Below, in pieces: positions 16,520-24,441 of a stretch of DNA of 44,725 nt. A program made the position numbers and the translations under genes. The stretch is from GCA-2708415 sp964353185 (GTDB taxonomy: Bacteria > Pseudomonadota > Alphaproteobacteria > Micavibrionales > Micavibrionaceae), in the NCBI GenBank assembly GCA_964353185.1, contig CAYGUV010000013.1, positions 1 to 44,725 on the forward strand. The letters are read 5' to 3'. A model generated the notes under the pieces. It made no database searches and was not told where the DNA came from. It was given only the letters and a program-made list of their open reading frames with translations. Within the stretch, counting starts at the first letter, position 1; every line of letters starts with the position of its first letter.

Positions 16520-16620
16520 GGATCTATGCTTTGTTTGCTGACTAGGCATGAGGCGCGAAATGTATATAATATACATGAGCAACGAATAACGACGTTCAGC
16601 AGGCAAAGCATAGGTTCTTA
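16517..16620 (+). promoter_or_regulatory. Structured leader element of holA (copy 2 of a two-copy motif)
   Basis: The arms 16517-16541 and 16596-16620 can pair over 25 positions without a mismatch, using four G-U pairs, and the 3' arm reaches the A of the holA ATG. Inside lie AGGCATGAGGCGCGAA (16544-16559), the hairpin ATGTAT-ATAAT-ATACAT (16560-16576) and GAGCAACGAATAAC (16577-16590). These match copy 1 before leuS at 34 of 42 aligned bases outside the hairpin loop. If transcription starts near 16525, only the inner 17 pairs are in the RNA. Confidence 0.6.
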
Positions 16621-17633
16621 TGAAATTAACGTGGAAACAAATTGAACCCTTTTTAAAATCACCCGACCCAAAGGCGCGGGTGGTTTTGGTCTATGGCCCC
16701 GATAATGGTTTGATGCGTGAGCGCGCCATCACCATCGGCAAAACGGTAACGCCCGACCTTGATGACCCATTTAATGTCGTTACCCTCAATAGTGATATTT
16801 TAAACGAAGACCCCGCCCGTTTAAATGATGAGGCCAATGCCATGTCCATGATGGGTGGCGCGCGCCTTATAAAGATTGAAAATGGCAGTGATAAATTAAC
16901 AACAACCATAAAACAATATCTTGATGACCCATCCCCAGAAAACTTAGTGATTATCGAAGCCGACGCCCTAGGCACGCGCTCCTCCTTACGCCAGCTTTGT
17001 GAAAAATCAAAAAATGCCGCCGCACTGCCTTGTTATGTTGAGGATGAGCGCGGGGTTAGCAACGTTATCCGTGAGACACTCTCCAATACAGGATATTTTA
17101 TTAATGCCGACGCCGTGCATGTGTTGGCCGCAAACGTTATGGGGGATCGCACGCGCGTTCGTTCAGAAATTGAAAAGCTTATGCTTTATATGGGCAAGGA
17201 AAAAAATATCGCGGTTGAACACGTACACCAATCGGTTGGCAATATCGCCGATGCTGATTTAGATGATTTGATTTATGCCGTGGCTGGCGGCCAAACCAAA
17301 AAAGCAATTGAGAGCTATAACCGTTTAATCGGGGAAGGCGTTGCAGATATCGCTATTTTACGCAGCATGCAAAATCATTTCCGCCGATTACATTACACCC
17401 AAAGCCTAATGCAATCAGGTAAGTCCATGGACCAAGCGGTCAAATCCTTATCGCCCCCGATTTTCTTTAAAGTCGAGCCCGCCTTTAAATCTCAGGTCAA
17501 TAAATGGCACGGCCCTAAACTCGATAATATCTTGCAAAAATTGGTCGAATTAGAAGCGCAAACAAAACGTACTGGCACGCCCGTACAAACATTATGCTCC
17601 CAAGCCATCCTCTCGATTAGTGCCATTCGCTAA
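16620..17633 (+). CDS. holA: DNA polymerase III delta subunit
   Basis: A 337-residue clamp-loader wrench subunit that opens the beta clamp during replication. Diagnostic are VVLVYGPDNGLMRERA near residues 21-36, the ARLIKIENG segment, and the long helical C-terminal collar domain (AILRSMQNHFRRLHYTQSL, then a terminal TLCSQAILSISAI). Length matches the family. It ends 16 bp from the convergent parB stop. Its position beside parB is conserved in alphaproteobacteria; here it has its own promoter region and RNA element because of the operon inserted upstream. Confidence 0.94.
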   Translation: MKLTWKQIEPFLKSPDPKARVVLVYGPDNGLMRERAITIGKTVTPDLDDPFNVVTLNSDILNEDPARLNDEANAMSMMGGARLIKIENGSDKLTTTIKQYLDDPSPENLVIIEADALGTRSSLRQLCEKSKNAAALPCYVEDERGVSNVIRETLSNTGYFINADAVHVLAANVMGDRTRVRSEIEKLMLYMGKEKNIAVEHVHQSVGNIADADLDDLIYAVAGGQTKKAIESYNRLIGEGVADIAILRSMQNHFRRLHYTQSLMQSGKSMDQAVKSLSPPIFFKVEPAFKSQVNKWHGPKLDNILQKLVELEAQTKRTGTPVQTLCSQAILSISAIR

Positions 17634-17649
17634 AAATAAATATAAATTA

Positions 17650-18657
17650 TTATCGCCGCGGCGTCTGCGCAAGGCGCTGCAATATCTCATCCAACTGATC
17701 CAAAGATTTAAAATCAATCTTCATTGACCCTTGGTGTCTGTCTTTCATATCAATCGAAACATTCATGCCCAATTGTTGCGACACTTCATCTTCCAACGCC
17801 AATGTATCGGCATCCTTGGCAGAAAATCCTTTTTTACGCAATTCTTTTGGTAGCAAGTTAAATTTTGAATCATTACCTTCTTTGTGATTGCGAAAATCTG
17901 ATACTAATTTTTCTGTATCACGCACAGACATTTTTTGTTCAATGATTTTAAGCGCTAATTTTTCTGCTTCATCATGCCCTAATATTGCACGCGCATGTCC
18001 CATGGTTAAATCACCGACCTCAACCATTACCTGTACAGATTTTGGCAATGCCAAAAGACGCGTCATATTCACGACATTACTTCGGCTTTTTCCTACGGCC
18101 TTTGCAACTTTTTCAGGTTTATAATTATATTCATCCATTAATTTTTGATAGCCGAGGGCTTCTTCAATAGGGTTTAAATCTTGACGTTGCAAATTTTCAA
18201 CCAACGCAATTTGAAACATCTCCTCATCATCCATCTCACGAATGACGACGGGCACTTCATGCAGGCGCGCCAGCTGTGATGCACGCCAACGGCGCTCTCC
18301 CGCGACTATCTCATACGTGCCATCTTTTGATTTTGATGGGCGCACCAATATTGGCTGTAATAAACCATATTGCTTAATCGATTCAGATAATTCATTTAAA
18401 GCATCTTCGTCAAATGTGCGCCTAGGCTGCGTTGGACATGGAAATAGATACTCTATGCCAAGTAATTTTCGCGATTTACTATTTTCTGTAAGAACCGTAT
18501 TATCACTTTTATCTATATCATTAATTTTTGTTACTTCTTGATCAAACGAAGATTCCTCATCGGCAAATAATGCATCCAATCCACGCCCCAAACCGCGTGT
18601 TTTTGGTTTATCTTTTTTTATAGATTTATTATTTTTTTCTTCAGATTGATTTGACAT
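17650..18657 (-). CDS. parB: Chromosome-partitioning protein ParB
   Basis: A 335-residue centromere-binding CTPase clamp. It opens with an acidic/basic tail and RGLGRGLDALFAD, which stimulates the ParA ATPase. The CTP-binding motif GERRWRAS starts at residue 120. A helix-turn-helix (KPEKVAKAVGKSRSNVVNMT) recognises parS, and the C-terminal domain dimerises. ParB loads at parS, slides along DNA and is pulled by ParA to segregate the origin. It is 32 bp downstream of parA in the same operon. Five exact parS sites lie within 5.5 kb. Confidence 0.98.
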   Translation of the reverse strand: MSNQSEEKNNKSIKKDKPKTRGLGRGLDALFADEESSFDQEVTKINDIDKSDNTVLTENSKSRKLLGIEYLFPCPTQPRRTFDEDALNELSESIKQYGLLQPILVRPSKSKDGTYEIVAGERRWRASQLARLHEVPVVIREMDDEEMFQIALVENLQRQDLNPIEEALGYQKLMDEYNYKPEKVAKAVGKSRSNVVNMTRLLALPKSVQVMVEVGDLTMGHARAILGHDEAEKLALKIIEQKMSVRDTEKLVSDFRNHKEGNDSKFNLLPKELRKKGFSAKDADTLALEDEVSQQLGMNVSIDMKDRHQGSMKIDFKSLDQLDEILQRLAQTPRR

Positions 18658-18689
18658 TGTTGTTCTTAAATATCTTATTAATGTTTGAT

Positions 18690-19535
18690 TTATGCAGCAG
18701 TTTCAGATGATGTATTATTTTGTTGGTCATTGCCAATAATTTTCTTTTCGCGCGCAATAACTTCTTTTGCCAAACTAATATACGCCCGTGCACCTGTACA
18801 TTTCATATCATATACAATTGCGGGTAAACCATATGATGGTGCTTCAGATAAGCGGACATTACGCGGAATAACTGTTTTATAAACCGTATCACCAAAATAT
18901 TTGCGCACATCTTGCGCGACCATTTCAGATAAATTATTACGCTTATCAAACATCGTTAGCACAACCCCATGTATATCTAAACGCGGGTTAAATGTTTTTT
19001 GCACACGCTCAATTGTTTTGACCAAATGACTTAATCCTTCAAGCGCGTAAAACTCACATTGCAACGGTACGACTATTGAATCAGACGCAACCAATGCATT
19101 TAAGGTTAATAAACTCAAAGATGGCGGACAATCTATGATGATATAGTCATAATCTAAATCATTACTACGAAATGCTTCTTGCAGGCGATATTCGCGGCGC
19201 GTTGCACCCACTAATTCTATTTCTGCGCCCGATAAATGGATCGACGATGGCAACACATCCAAGCCAGGCACACGTGTTTTTTTGACTGTTTCTTCAACGG
19301 TCGCATCATCAAATATTATGTCATATGTACTTGTTCTAAGGCTGGCGCGCGAAATGCCCAAACCTGTGCTGGCATTGCCTTGCGCATCTAAATCAACCAA
19401 TAATACTTTCTTGCCAATTGCGCTCAACGCAGTGGCCAAATTTACTGAAGTCGTCGTTTTACCCACGCCGCCTTTTTGGTTCGCGACAGATAAAATGCGC
19501 GGAACACGGTTTGGTTTTTGTCGGTATGCGGCCAT
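18690..19535 (-). CDS. parA: Chromosome-partitioning ATPase ParA (Soj)
   Basis: A 281-residue deviant Walker-type ATPase. Residues 21-28 are KGGVGKTT, including the signature lysine of the ParA/MinD family; LLVDLDAQGNAST and YIIIDCPPSLSLLTLNAL are the A' and Walker B regions. It binds the nucleoid as an ATP dimer and moves ParB-parS complexes. Start ATG 19535. It lies between rsmG and parB on the same strand, with its own promoter in the rsmG-parA gap. Confidence 0.98.
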   Translation of the reverse strand: MAAYRQKPNRVPRILSVANQKGGVGKTTTSVNLATALSAIGKKVLLVDLDAQGNASTGLGISRASLRTSTYDIIFDDATVEETVKKTRVPGLDVLPSSIHLSGAEIELVGATRREYRLQEAFRSNDLDYDYIIIDCPPSLSLLTLNALVASDSIVVPLQCEFYALEGLSHLVKTIERVQKTFNPRLDIHGVVLTMFDKRNNLSEMVAQDVRKYFGDTVYKTVIPRNVRLSEAPSYGLPAIVYDMKCTGARAYISLAKEVIAREKKIIGNDQQNNTSSETAA

Positions 19536-19574
19536 ATCTACTCTTATATTATGTATGGGTTTAATTTACGGCTT

Positions 19575-19603
19575 ATTTTAAAAAAGCACAAGCTTTTGGT
19601 CAA
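19575..19603 (-). promoter_or_regulatory. parAB promoter
   Basis: On the minus strand TTGACC (19603-19598), a 17-bp spacer and TAAAAT (19580-19575). The spacer itself carries a small inverted repeat AAAAGC/GCTTTT followed by T residues, which could also act as a weak end for rsmG transcripts. Confidence 0.5.
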
Positions 19604-19630
19604 AAATTAGTAACAATTGAAAAGCATATA

Positions 19631-20212
19631 TCAAATTTTTGCGATATTTTTAAAAATTAAAATAACGGCTAAATCATCTGTTTTGCTCTTATGATAATCA
19701 TAATCAAAGGCCCATTGTTTTTTACAGATTCTTAATTCCTCTTCCCAACTTTGCCCCTTGGGGAAAATGAACGTAATATTTGGGTTTTGCTCCACCCATT
19801 TTTCGCAATAATCAAACAACTTATCTAACGACGCAAGCGCCCGCGCACAAATAACATCAGGCACGAAATTTAACGTAACTTTTTCTATTCGGTCATTGAT
19901 AATATTTACATCTGTATTTGTTTCACGTGAAACAGTTTTTAAAAAAGAGCATTTCTTTTGGTCCGACTCCACCAATGTGACCGCAATATCTGGTTTTTCT
20001 ATCGCAATCACTAATCCTGGAAACCCCGCCCCACTCCCCAAATCTACCAATGTTTTTGTGTTAACGGGTATAAGATCAATAAGCTGAAGAGAATCTTTAA
20101 AATGCCGCGCCTCACTTTCTTTTATGGTGCTGTTACTCACCAAATTGATGCGTTTTTGCCATTTATGAAGCAATTCTTGATAAGTTTGTAAATTTTGTTT
20201 CACGTGAAACAC
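19631..20212 (-). CDS. rsmG: 16S rRNA m7G527 methyltransferase RsmG (GidB)
   Basis: A 193-residue SAM-dependent methyltransferase that modifies G527 of 16S rRNA. The SAM-binding loop is LVDLGSGAGFPGL, followed by VESDQKKCSFL. The start is GTG at 20212-20210, giving MFHVKQ. Those first six codons are spelled by a perfect parS site (20196-20211). A second parS lies inside the gene and encodes VSRET. It follows mnmG by 35 bp on the same strand. Confidence 0.95.
   Translation of the reverse strand: MFHVKQNLQTYQELLHKWQKRINLVSNSTIKESEARHFKDSLQLIDLIPVNTKTLVDLGSGAGFPGLVIAIEKPDIAVTLVESDQKKCSFLKTVSRETNTDVNIINDRIEKVTLNFVPDVICARALASLDKLFDYCEKWVEQNPNITFIFPKGQSWEEELRICKKQWAFDYDYHKSKTDDLAVILIFKNIAKI
19919..19934. 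promoter_or_regulatory. parS: parS site 1 (in rsmG)
   Basis: TGTTTCACGTGAAACA, the exact 16-bp palindromic ParB-loading site. In the rsmG frame it encodes part of KTVSRETNT. Confidence 0.97.
20196..20211. promoter_or_regulatory. parS: parS site 2 (start of rsmG)
   Basis: Exact TGTTTCACGTGAAACA. It overlaps the GTG initiation codon of rsmG and supplies codons 1-6, so ParB binding could interfere with rsmG expression. Confidence 0.97.
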
Positions 20213-20247
20213 TTTTCTATTTGATGGTTTGTTTTAGGCTAAATATC

Positions 20248-22128
20248 TTATGCGGCGCGTTTTTTTACAAATCGCATCAAAGCAATTACCGCCGCAGGCG
20301 TCACCCCTGGAATACGAGATGCCGCGCCCAATGTTTCGGGTTTGACCATCTCTAATTTCTGCACAACCTCGTTGGATAATCCACCAATTTTGCTGAAATC
20401 TATCGCCTTTGGCAATATCAAATTCTCATCTTTGCGCAAGCTAGCAATCTCCGCTTCTTGGCGTTTGGTGTAACCCGCATATAGGGAATCCGTTTTAATT
20501 TGCTCCAATATTATTGGGTTAATCTCTTTAATTTCTGGCCAAATATTTTGTAGCATGTCTAACGTAATGCCTGCCTGATTTAAAAGCTCATAAGCCGTTC
20601 TCAACCGACCATCGCGATTAAGCTGAATGTCATATTTCTCAATAGCATTTGGCGTGATTTTTAGTGATTTTAATGTCTCTTCCGCCGCGATTAACGCCTT
20701 CTTTTTCTCCGCCCAAAAGTCTGCACGTTTTGCTGATACGCATCCAATTTCAATGCCCAGTTCGGTCAATCGTTGATCGGCATTATCGGAGCGCAAAAGA
20801 AGGCGGTATTCTGCACGGCTGGTGAACATACGATATGGCTCGGCTGTTCCACGTGAAATAAGATCGTCGATCAAAACCCCAATATAGGCTTGCGCACGAT
20901 CTAACTTAAAATTCCTTGAATCGCCTTCTTGGCTTACGTTTTGGGCGGTTAAGGCTGCATTTATTCCCGCCATTAAACCTTGCGCGGCCGCTTCTTCGTA
21001 ACCTGTTGTTCCATTAATTTGTCCCGCCAGATAAAGCTTGTTCAAACGCTTACTCTCTAATGTGTTTTTCAAATCTCTCGGGTCACAATAATCATATTCG
21101 ATGGCGTAAGCCCATTCTTTTACCACGACATTTTCAAGCCCCTTAATGGTCTTTAAAAATTGTTCTTGAACATAAATTGGCAACGCGTTTGATATACCAT
21201 TTGGATAGACCGTATCATCGTTCAACCCTTCTGGTTCTAGGAAAATTTGATGGCGATCTTTATCTGCAAAACGAACAATTTTATCCTCGATAGACGGGCA
21301 ATATCGGGGCCCCGTTCCATCAATCTGTCCTGAATACATTGGCGCCTGATGAAGATTATCTTGGATAATTTTATGTGTTTGCGCATTTGTATATGTAATG
21401 TGGCAATCAATTTGTGGCACCGTAATAGCGTCAGTCATATAAGAAAACGGCGTTGGCTTTTCATCAGGTTGTTGAGTTTCCAACGCATCCCAATTAATTG
21501 ATTTGGCATCTAATCTTGCAGGTGTTCCTGTCTTTAGGCGCGCCAATGGGAAGCCATGTTTTTTGAGTGTCTCAGACAATTTATTTGCGGGTTTCTCGCC
21601 GACACGCCCCGCAGGAATAATATCTTTACCGCGATGAATAAGACCGCCTAAAAAAGTACCCGTTGTAAGGATTACAGTCTTTGCGAGCATTTTGGACCCA
21701 TCAGCCAAAATGATCCCTTCAACTGTTTCACGTGAAACAATTAAGTCCTCAACCTCACCAGCAAATAAATCTAGACTTTCTGTCGACTTTAATTCGGCTT
21801 GCATTGCCTCCCGATATAAGGCGCGGTCTGTTTGTGTTCGTGGGCCACGAACGGCGGGACCTTTGGAGGCGTTCAGCATACGAAATTGGATGCCTGACAC
21901 ATCTGATATACGTCCCATAATTCCGTCCAAAGCATCGATTTCCCGTACCAAATGCCCCTTACCCAGCCCGCCTATTGCGGGGTTGCAGGACATGACGCCA
22001 ATGGTATCTAAGTTATGAGTGACCAATACGGTCTTTGCGCCCATGCGCGCAGAAGCGGCCGCAGCTTCGCATCCTGCGTGGCCGCCTCCAATGACGATAA
22101 CATCATATTGTTGATCGGAATTTGTCAT
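20248..22128 (-). CDS. mnmG: tRNA uridine-5-carboxymethylaminomethyl modification enzyme MnmG (GidA)
   Basis: A 626-residue FAD protein that, with MnmE, installs cmnm5 on U34 of several tRNAs. The FAD motif is VIVIGGGHAGCEAA (residues 10-23); MSCNPAIGGLGKGHLVREIDALDG and AYIGVLIDDLISRG are MnmG signatures (quoted in part), and the C-terminal helical domain that binds MnmE is complete. A perfect parS at 21724-21739 encodes IVSRETV, and a degenerate site lies at 20845-20860. The neighbouring mnmE is separated from it by one unknown gene on the opposite strand, which breaks the usual mnmE-mnmG adjacency. Confidence 0.98.
   Translation of the reverse strand: MTNSDQQYDVIVIGGGHAGCEAAAASARMGAKTVLVTHNLDTIGVMSCNPAIGGLGKGHLVREIDALDGIMGRISDVSGIQFRMLNASKGPAVRGPRTQTDRALYREAMQAELKSTESLDLFAGEVEDLIVSRETVEGIILADGSKMLAKTVILTTGTFLGGLIHRGKDIIPAGRVGEKPANKLSETLKKHGFPLARLKTGTPARLDAKSINWDALETQQPDEKPTPFSYMTDAITVPQIDCHITYTNAQTHKIIQDNLHQAPMYSGQIDGTGPRYCPSIEDKIVRFADKDRHQIFLEPEGLNDDTVYPNGISNALPIYVQEQFLKTIKGLENVVVKEWAYAIEYDYCDPRDLKNTLESKRLNKLYLAGQINGTTGYEEAAAQGLMAGINAALTAQNVSQEGDSRNFKLDRAQAYIGVLIDDLISRGTAEPYRMFTSRAEYRLLLRSDNADQRLTELGIEIGCVSAKRADFWAEKKKALIAAEETLKSLKITPNAIEKYDIQLNRDGRLRTAYELLNQAGITLDMLQNIWPEIKEINPIILEQIKTDSLYAGYTKRQEAEIASLRKDENLILPKAIDFSKIGGLSNEVVQKLEMVKPETLGAASRIPGVTPAAVIALMRFVKKRAA
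20845..20860. promoter_or_regulatory. Degenerate parS-like site (in mnmG)
   Basis: TGTTCCACGTGAAATA, two mismatches from the parS consensus, one in each half. The CACGTG centre is intact. It may be a weak ParB site or a decayed one. Confidence 0.5.
21724..21739. promoter_or_regulatory. parS: parS site 3 (in mnmG)
   Basis: Exact TGTTTCACGTGAAACA, read in the mnmG frame as part of LIVSRETVEG. Confidence 0.97.
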
Positions 22129-22196
22129 TCGCCATTATATATATGAAAACTGAAAAAATTGCACGTATTTTGTGCATTTAGTCTTTATTGGCAAAG

Positions 22197-22212
22197 TGTT
22201 TCACGTGAAACA
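22197..22212. promoter_or_regulatory. parS: parS site 4 (intergenic, upstream of mnmG)
   Basis: Exact TGTTTCACGTGAAACA in the 146-bp divergent gap between mnmG and the 22275 gene; the only perfect copy outside coding sequence. Confidence 0.97.
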
Positions 22213-22239
22213 GTACCCCTTTTAACTTACATAATTATA

Positions 22240-22269
22240 TTGACATAACAGTGTATCTTTTGATATGTT
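22240..22269 (+). promoter_or_regulatory. Promoter of the 22275 gene, leaderless type
   Basis: Consensus TTGACA (22240-22245), an 18-bp spacer and TATGTT (22264-22269), which ends 5 nt before ATG 22275. Confidence 0.5.
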
Positions 22270-22274
22270 TCGCC

Positions 22275-22844
22275 ATGTTGAAAAAATTTATCAAACCAAT
22301 AATTGCTCTTGCATCCGCTGCAGGGGTTTTAACGCTTTATAGCTTATTTCGATCGACTACGCCTGAGGAAATGCAAAGCAAAGGTTTTACCCCTGAAATA
22401 TCAGCTAAGATAAGCTGTCTTGATGAGAATGGTAACGAAGTATACGAGGATAATACGCTCGACAATATAATAACCATGAGTATAGACCCTGTCGCTATAC
22501 GTATTGGATATGAAAGAGTGTTAGACGATCACTATCGAAATATTGGTCGAGAGCACTCTATTATTACCGGCGTTGATGGGTGCACGTTTCAAGAAAACTT
22601 CACATCATCGGATCTAACCGAAATGCGACAAGACGCCCCGATATTAGTGCATGTCTTTGATAGCGCCGGAAAAGAAGTAGTGGCGCAAAGATATACGTCA
22701 ATAAAATATAGTCCTGATATACATGTGTTTGAGGCTGAATTACGGGATAAAGATGGTGACTTATTAGAAAGCCTTGAGGTAATTGGCCTAAGTGCATTTG
22801 GGATATCTAAAGATCCGAACAGTCCAATTATCGCCCCGAATTAA
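22275..22844 (+). CDS. Hypothetical membrane-anchored or exported protein
   Basis: A 189-residue protein that I do not recognise. The N-terminus MLKKFIKPIIALASAAGVLT looks like a signal anchor or signal peptide; the remaining ~165 residues are acidic and beta-rich (SAKISCLDENGNEVYED is typical) and probably lie in the periplasm. Start at ATG 22275 is favoured by the promoter position; an in-frame GTG 24 bp upstream lies inside the promoter spacer. The gene sits within the parS cluster on the strand opposite to both neighbours, and converges with mnmE with 2 bp between stops, so it looks like a later insertion. Confidence 0.65.
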   Translation: MLKKFIKPIIALASAAGVLTLYSLFRSTTPEEMQSKGFTPEISAKISCLDENGNEVYEDNTLDNIITMSIDPVAIRIGYERVLDDHYRNIGREHSIITGVDGCTFQENFTSSDLTEMRQDAPILVHVFDSAGKEVVAQRYTSIKYSPDIHVFEAELRDKDGDLLESLEVIGLSAFGISKDPNSPIIAPN

Positions 22845-22846
22845 AA

Positions 22847-24325
22847 CTATTTCCCGATGCAGAAATCCTTGAAGATGACGTCCAAGAGATCTTCGACATC
22901 AATTTTTCCTGTTATACGGCCAATAGAATAAAGGGCAAATCTTAATTCTTGGGCGAGTAATTCCGGCTCAGTAATATCAAAAGCAGTGAGAATATTTTGA
23001 TGCATTGAGGCAATATTTTCGCGATGGCGGTTTCGGGTTAGGTGAATTGTTTCACGTGAAACAAAAAATTGGTTTTTGAGTTTTTGAGCGATTTCAGCCA
23101 ATAGCAAATCAAGACCATCCTCATTTTTTGCTGATATATCAATGACTTGCGCGTTAATTGCTTCAAATTTTTGCTGATTACTGCCTAGGTCGCTTTTATT
23201 TGCCGCAAGTATGACATTGTCCGCAATTTTTAAATTTGAAGCGTCTGAGAGCGAATTAGCAGTTTTTGATGATTTATCTAATGCGTCTGCATCCGCCAAA
23301 TCCGTTACTGAGCATATGTTTTCAGGAGAATATGCCAAATTTAATGTAGGGGCGTGAATATCATTTTGTGTGGCATCAAACAGCAAAAGCTTGATATCTG
23401 CGTTATTTGCGTAATCCAACGCGCGTTTCATCCCCTCCCCTTCAATTGCGTCATGGCCATAAGACCCAATCAATTCAGGGCGCAAACCAGCCGTATCAGC
23501 AATAATGACGGGATAGCCCGCAATATTTAAATGCACCTCGATAATATCGCGCGTTGTACCCGCCATGTCAGAAACAATAGCAACATCACGCTGCGCCAAT
23601 TTGTTGATTAAAGTGGACTTCCCCGCATTGGGCGCGCCAATAACGGCAATTTTAATCCCGCTTCTTAAACGCTCCCCTTGTCTATTATCATTAAGGTGCG
23701 CGTGGATTTTCCGCTCCAACAATTTTAGCTGCGGCAGAACTTTTTGAATTTCATCATCGGGGACTTCTTCATCAGGGAAATCAATGACCGCCTCAATATA
23801 AGCCAAAATTTTGGTAAGCTCTTTGGCCCAGCCATTATATAAGTCAGCCAATGCCCCGCCCATTTGCGCCAAGGCTTGATCTTTTTGTGCCTTGGTTTCG
23901 GCATCAATTAAATCGGCGATTGCTTCGGCCTCGGTCAGATCCATTTTATTATTTTCAAAGGCCCGGCGGGTATATTCCCCATGATCGGCCATACGGCACC
24001 CATCAATTTTGGATAACACATCAAAAACTTCGGTCAAGACCGCCTGAGAGCCGTGGCAATGATATTCAATGACATCTTCGCCCGTAAAACTCTCAGGTGA
24101 TTTGAAGCCAATAACCATCGCACTGTCAATGTCATCAAGGGTTTCAGGGTTTTTCAAGGTCATCACAAAAGAACGGCGCGGCAGTTGAGATTTTACATTT
24201 TGATTAAAAATCTTTAGGGTATCCCATGATTTTGGGCCAGACACGCGGATCACCGCTACCCCCGCCTTACCAGCCGCGCTGGACAGGGCGTAAATTGTAT
24301 CTTGGGAATGGATATCGTGTGTCAT
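22847..24325 (-). CDS. mnmE: tRNA modification GTPase MnmE (TrmE)
   Basis: A 492-residue GTPase that partners MnmG in U34 modification. It begins MTHDIHSQDTIYALSSAAG, the usual folate-binding N-domain. G1 is GAPNAGKST, G3 is DTAGLR, and the protein ends in FCIGK, the C-terminal C-[IL]-G-K motif. I start it at ATG 24325 rather than at a TTG 12 codons upstream: that TTG is part of the -35 box. An inserted segment rich in Asp, Ala and Ser lies in the G domain near residues 325-360. A perfect parS (23048-23063) encodes FVSRETI. Confidence 0.97.
   Translation of the reverse strand: MTHDIHSQDTIYALSSAAGKAGVAVIRVSGPKSWDTLKIFNQNVKSQLPRRSFVMTLKNPETLDDIDSAMVIGFKSPESFTGEDVIEYHCHGSQAVLTEVFDVLSKIDGCRMADHGEYTRRAFENNKMDLTEAEAIADLIDAETKAQKDQALAQMGGALADLYNGWAKELTKILAYIEAVIDFPDEEVPDDEIQKVLPQLKLLERKIHAHLNDNRQGERLRSGIKIAVIGAPNAGKSTLINKLAQRDVAIVSDMAGTTRDIIEVHLNIAGYPVIIADTAGLRPELIGSYGHDAIEGEGMKRALDYANNADIKLLLFDATQNDIHAPTLNLAYSPENICSVTDLADADALDKSSKTANSLSDASNLKIADNVILAANKSDLGSNQQKFEAINAQVIDISAKNEDGLDLLLAEIAQKLKNQFFVSRETIHLTRNRHRENIASMHQNILTAFDITEPELLAQELRFALYSIGRITGKIDVEDLLDVIFKDFCIGK
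23048..23063. promoter_or_regulatory. parS: parS site 5 (in mnmE)
   Basis: Exact TGTTTCACGTGAAACA, in the mnmE frame part of FFVSRETIHL. It is the perfect copy farthest from parB. Confidence 0.97.
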
Positions 24326-24332
24326 GGTCTGG

Positions 24333-24361
24333 AACTTATAATGGTTTATAATAGGCGTCAA
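24333..24361 (-). promoter_or_regulatory. mnmE promoter, leaderless type
   Basis: Minus strand TTGACG (24361-24356), a 17-bp spacer and TAAGTT (24338-24333), ending 7 nt before ATG 24325. No Shine-Dalgarno is visible before that ATG, which fits a leaderless mRNA. Confidence 0.45.
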
Positions 24362-24441
24362 TGCGTATAAGATTTAAGATGCCTTATGATAAAAACTGGT
24401 AAAACAAACCAAAATGAATTTTTAATGGTACACACCAAGCA

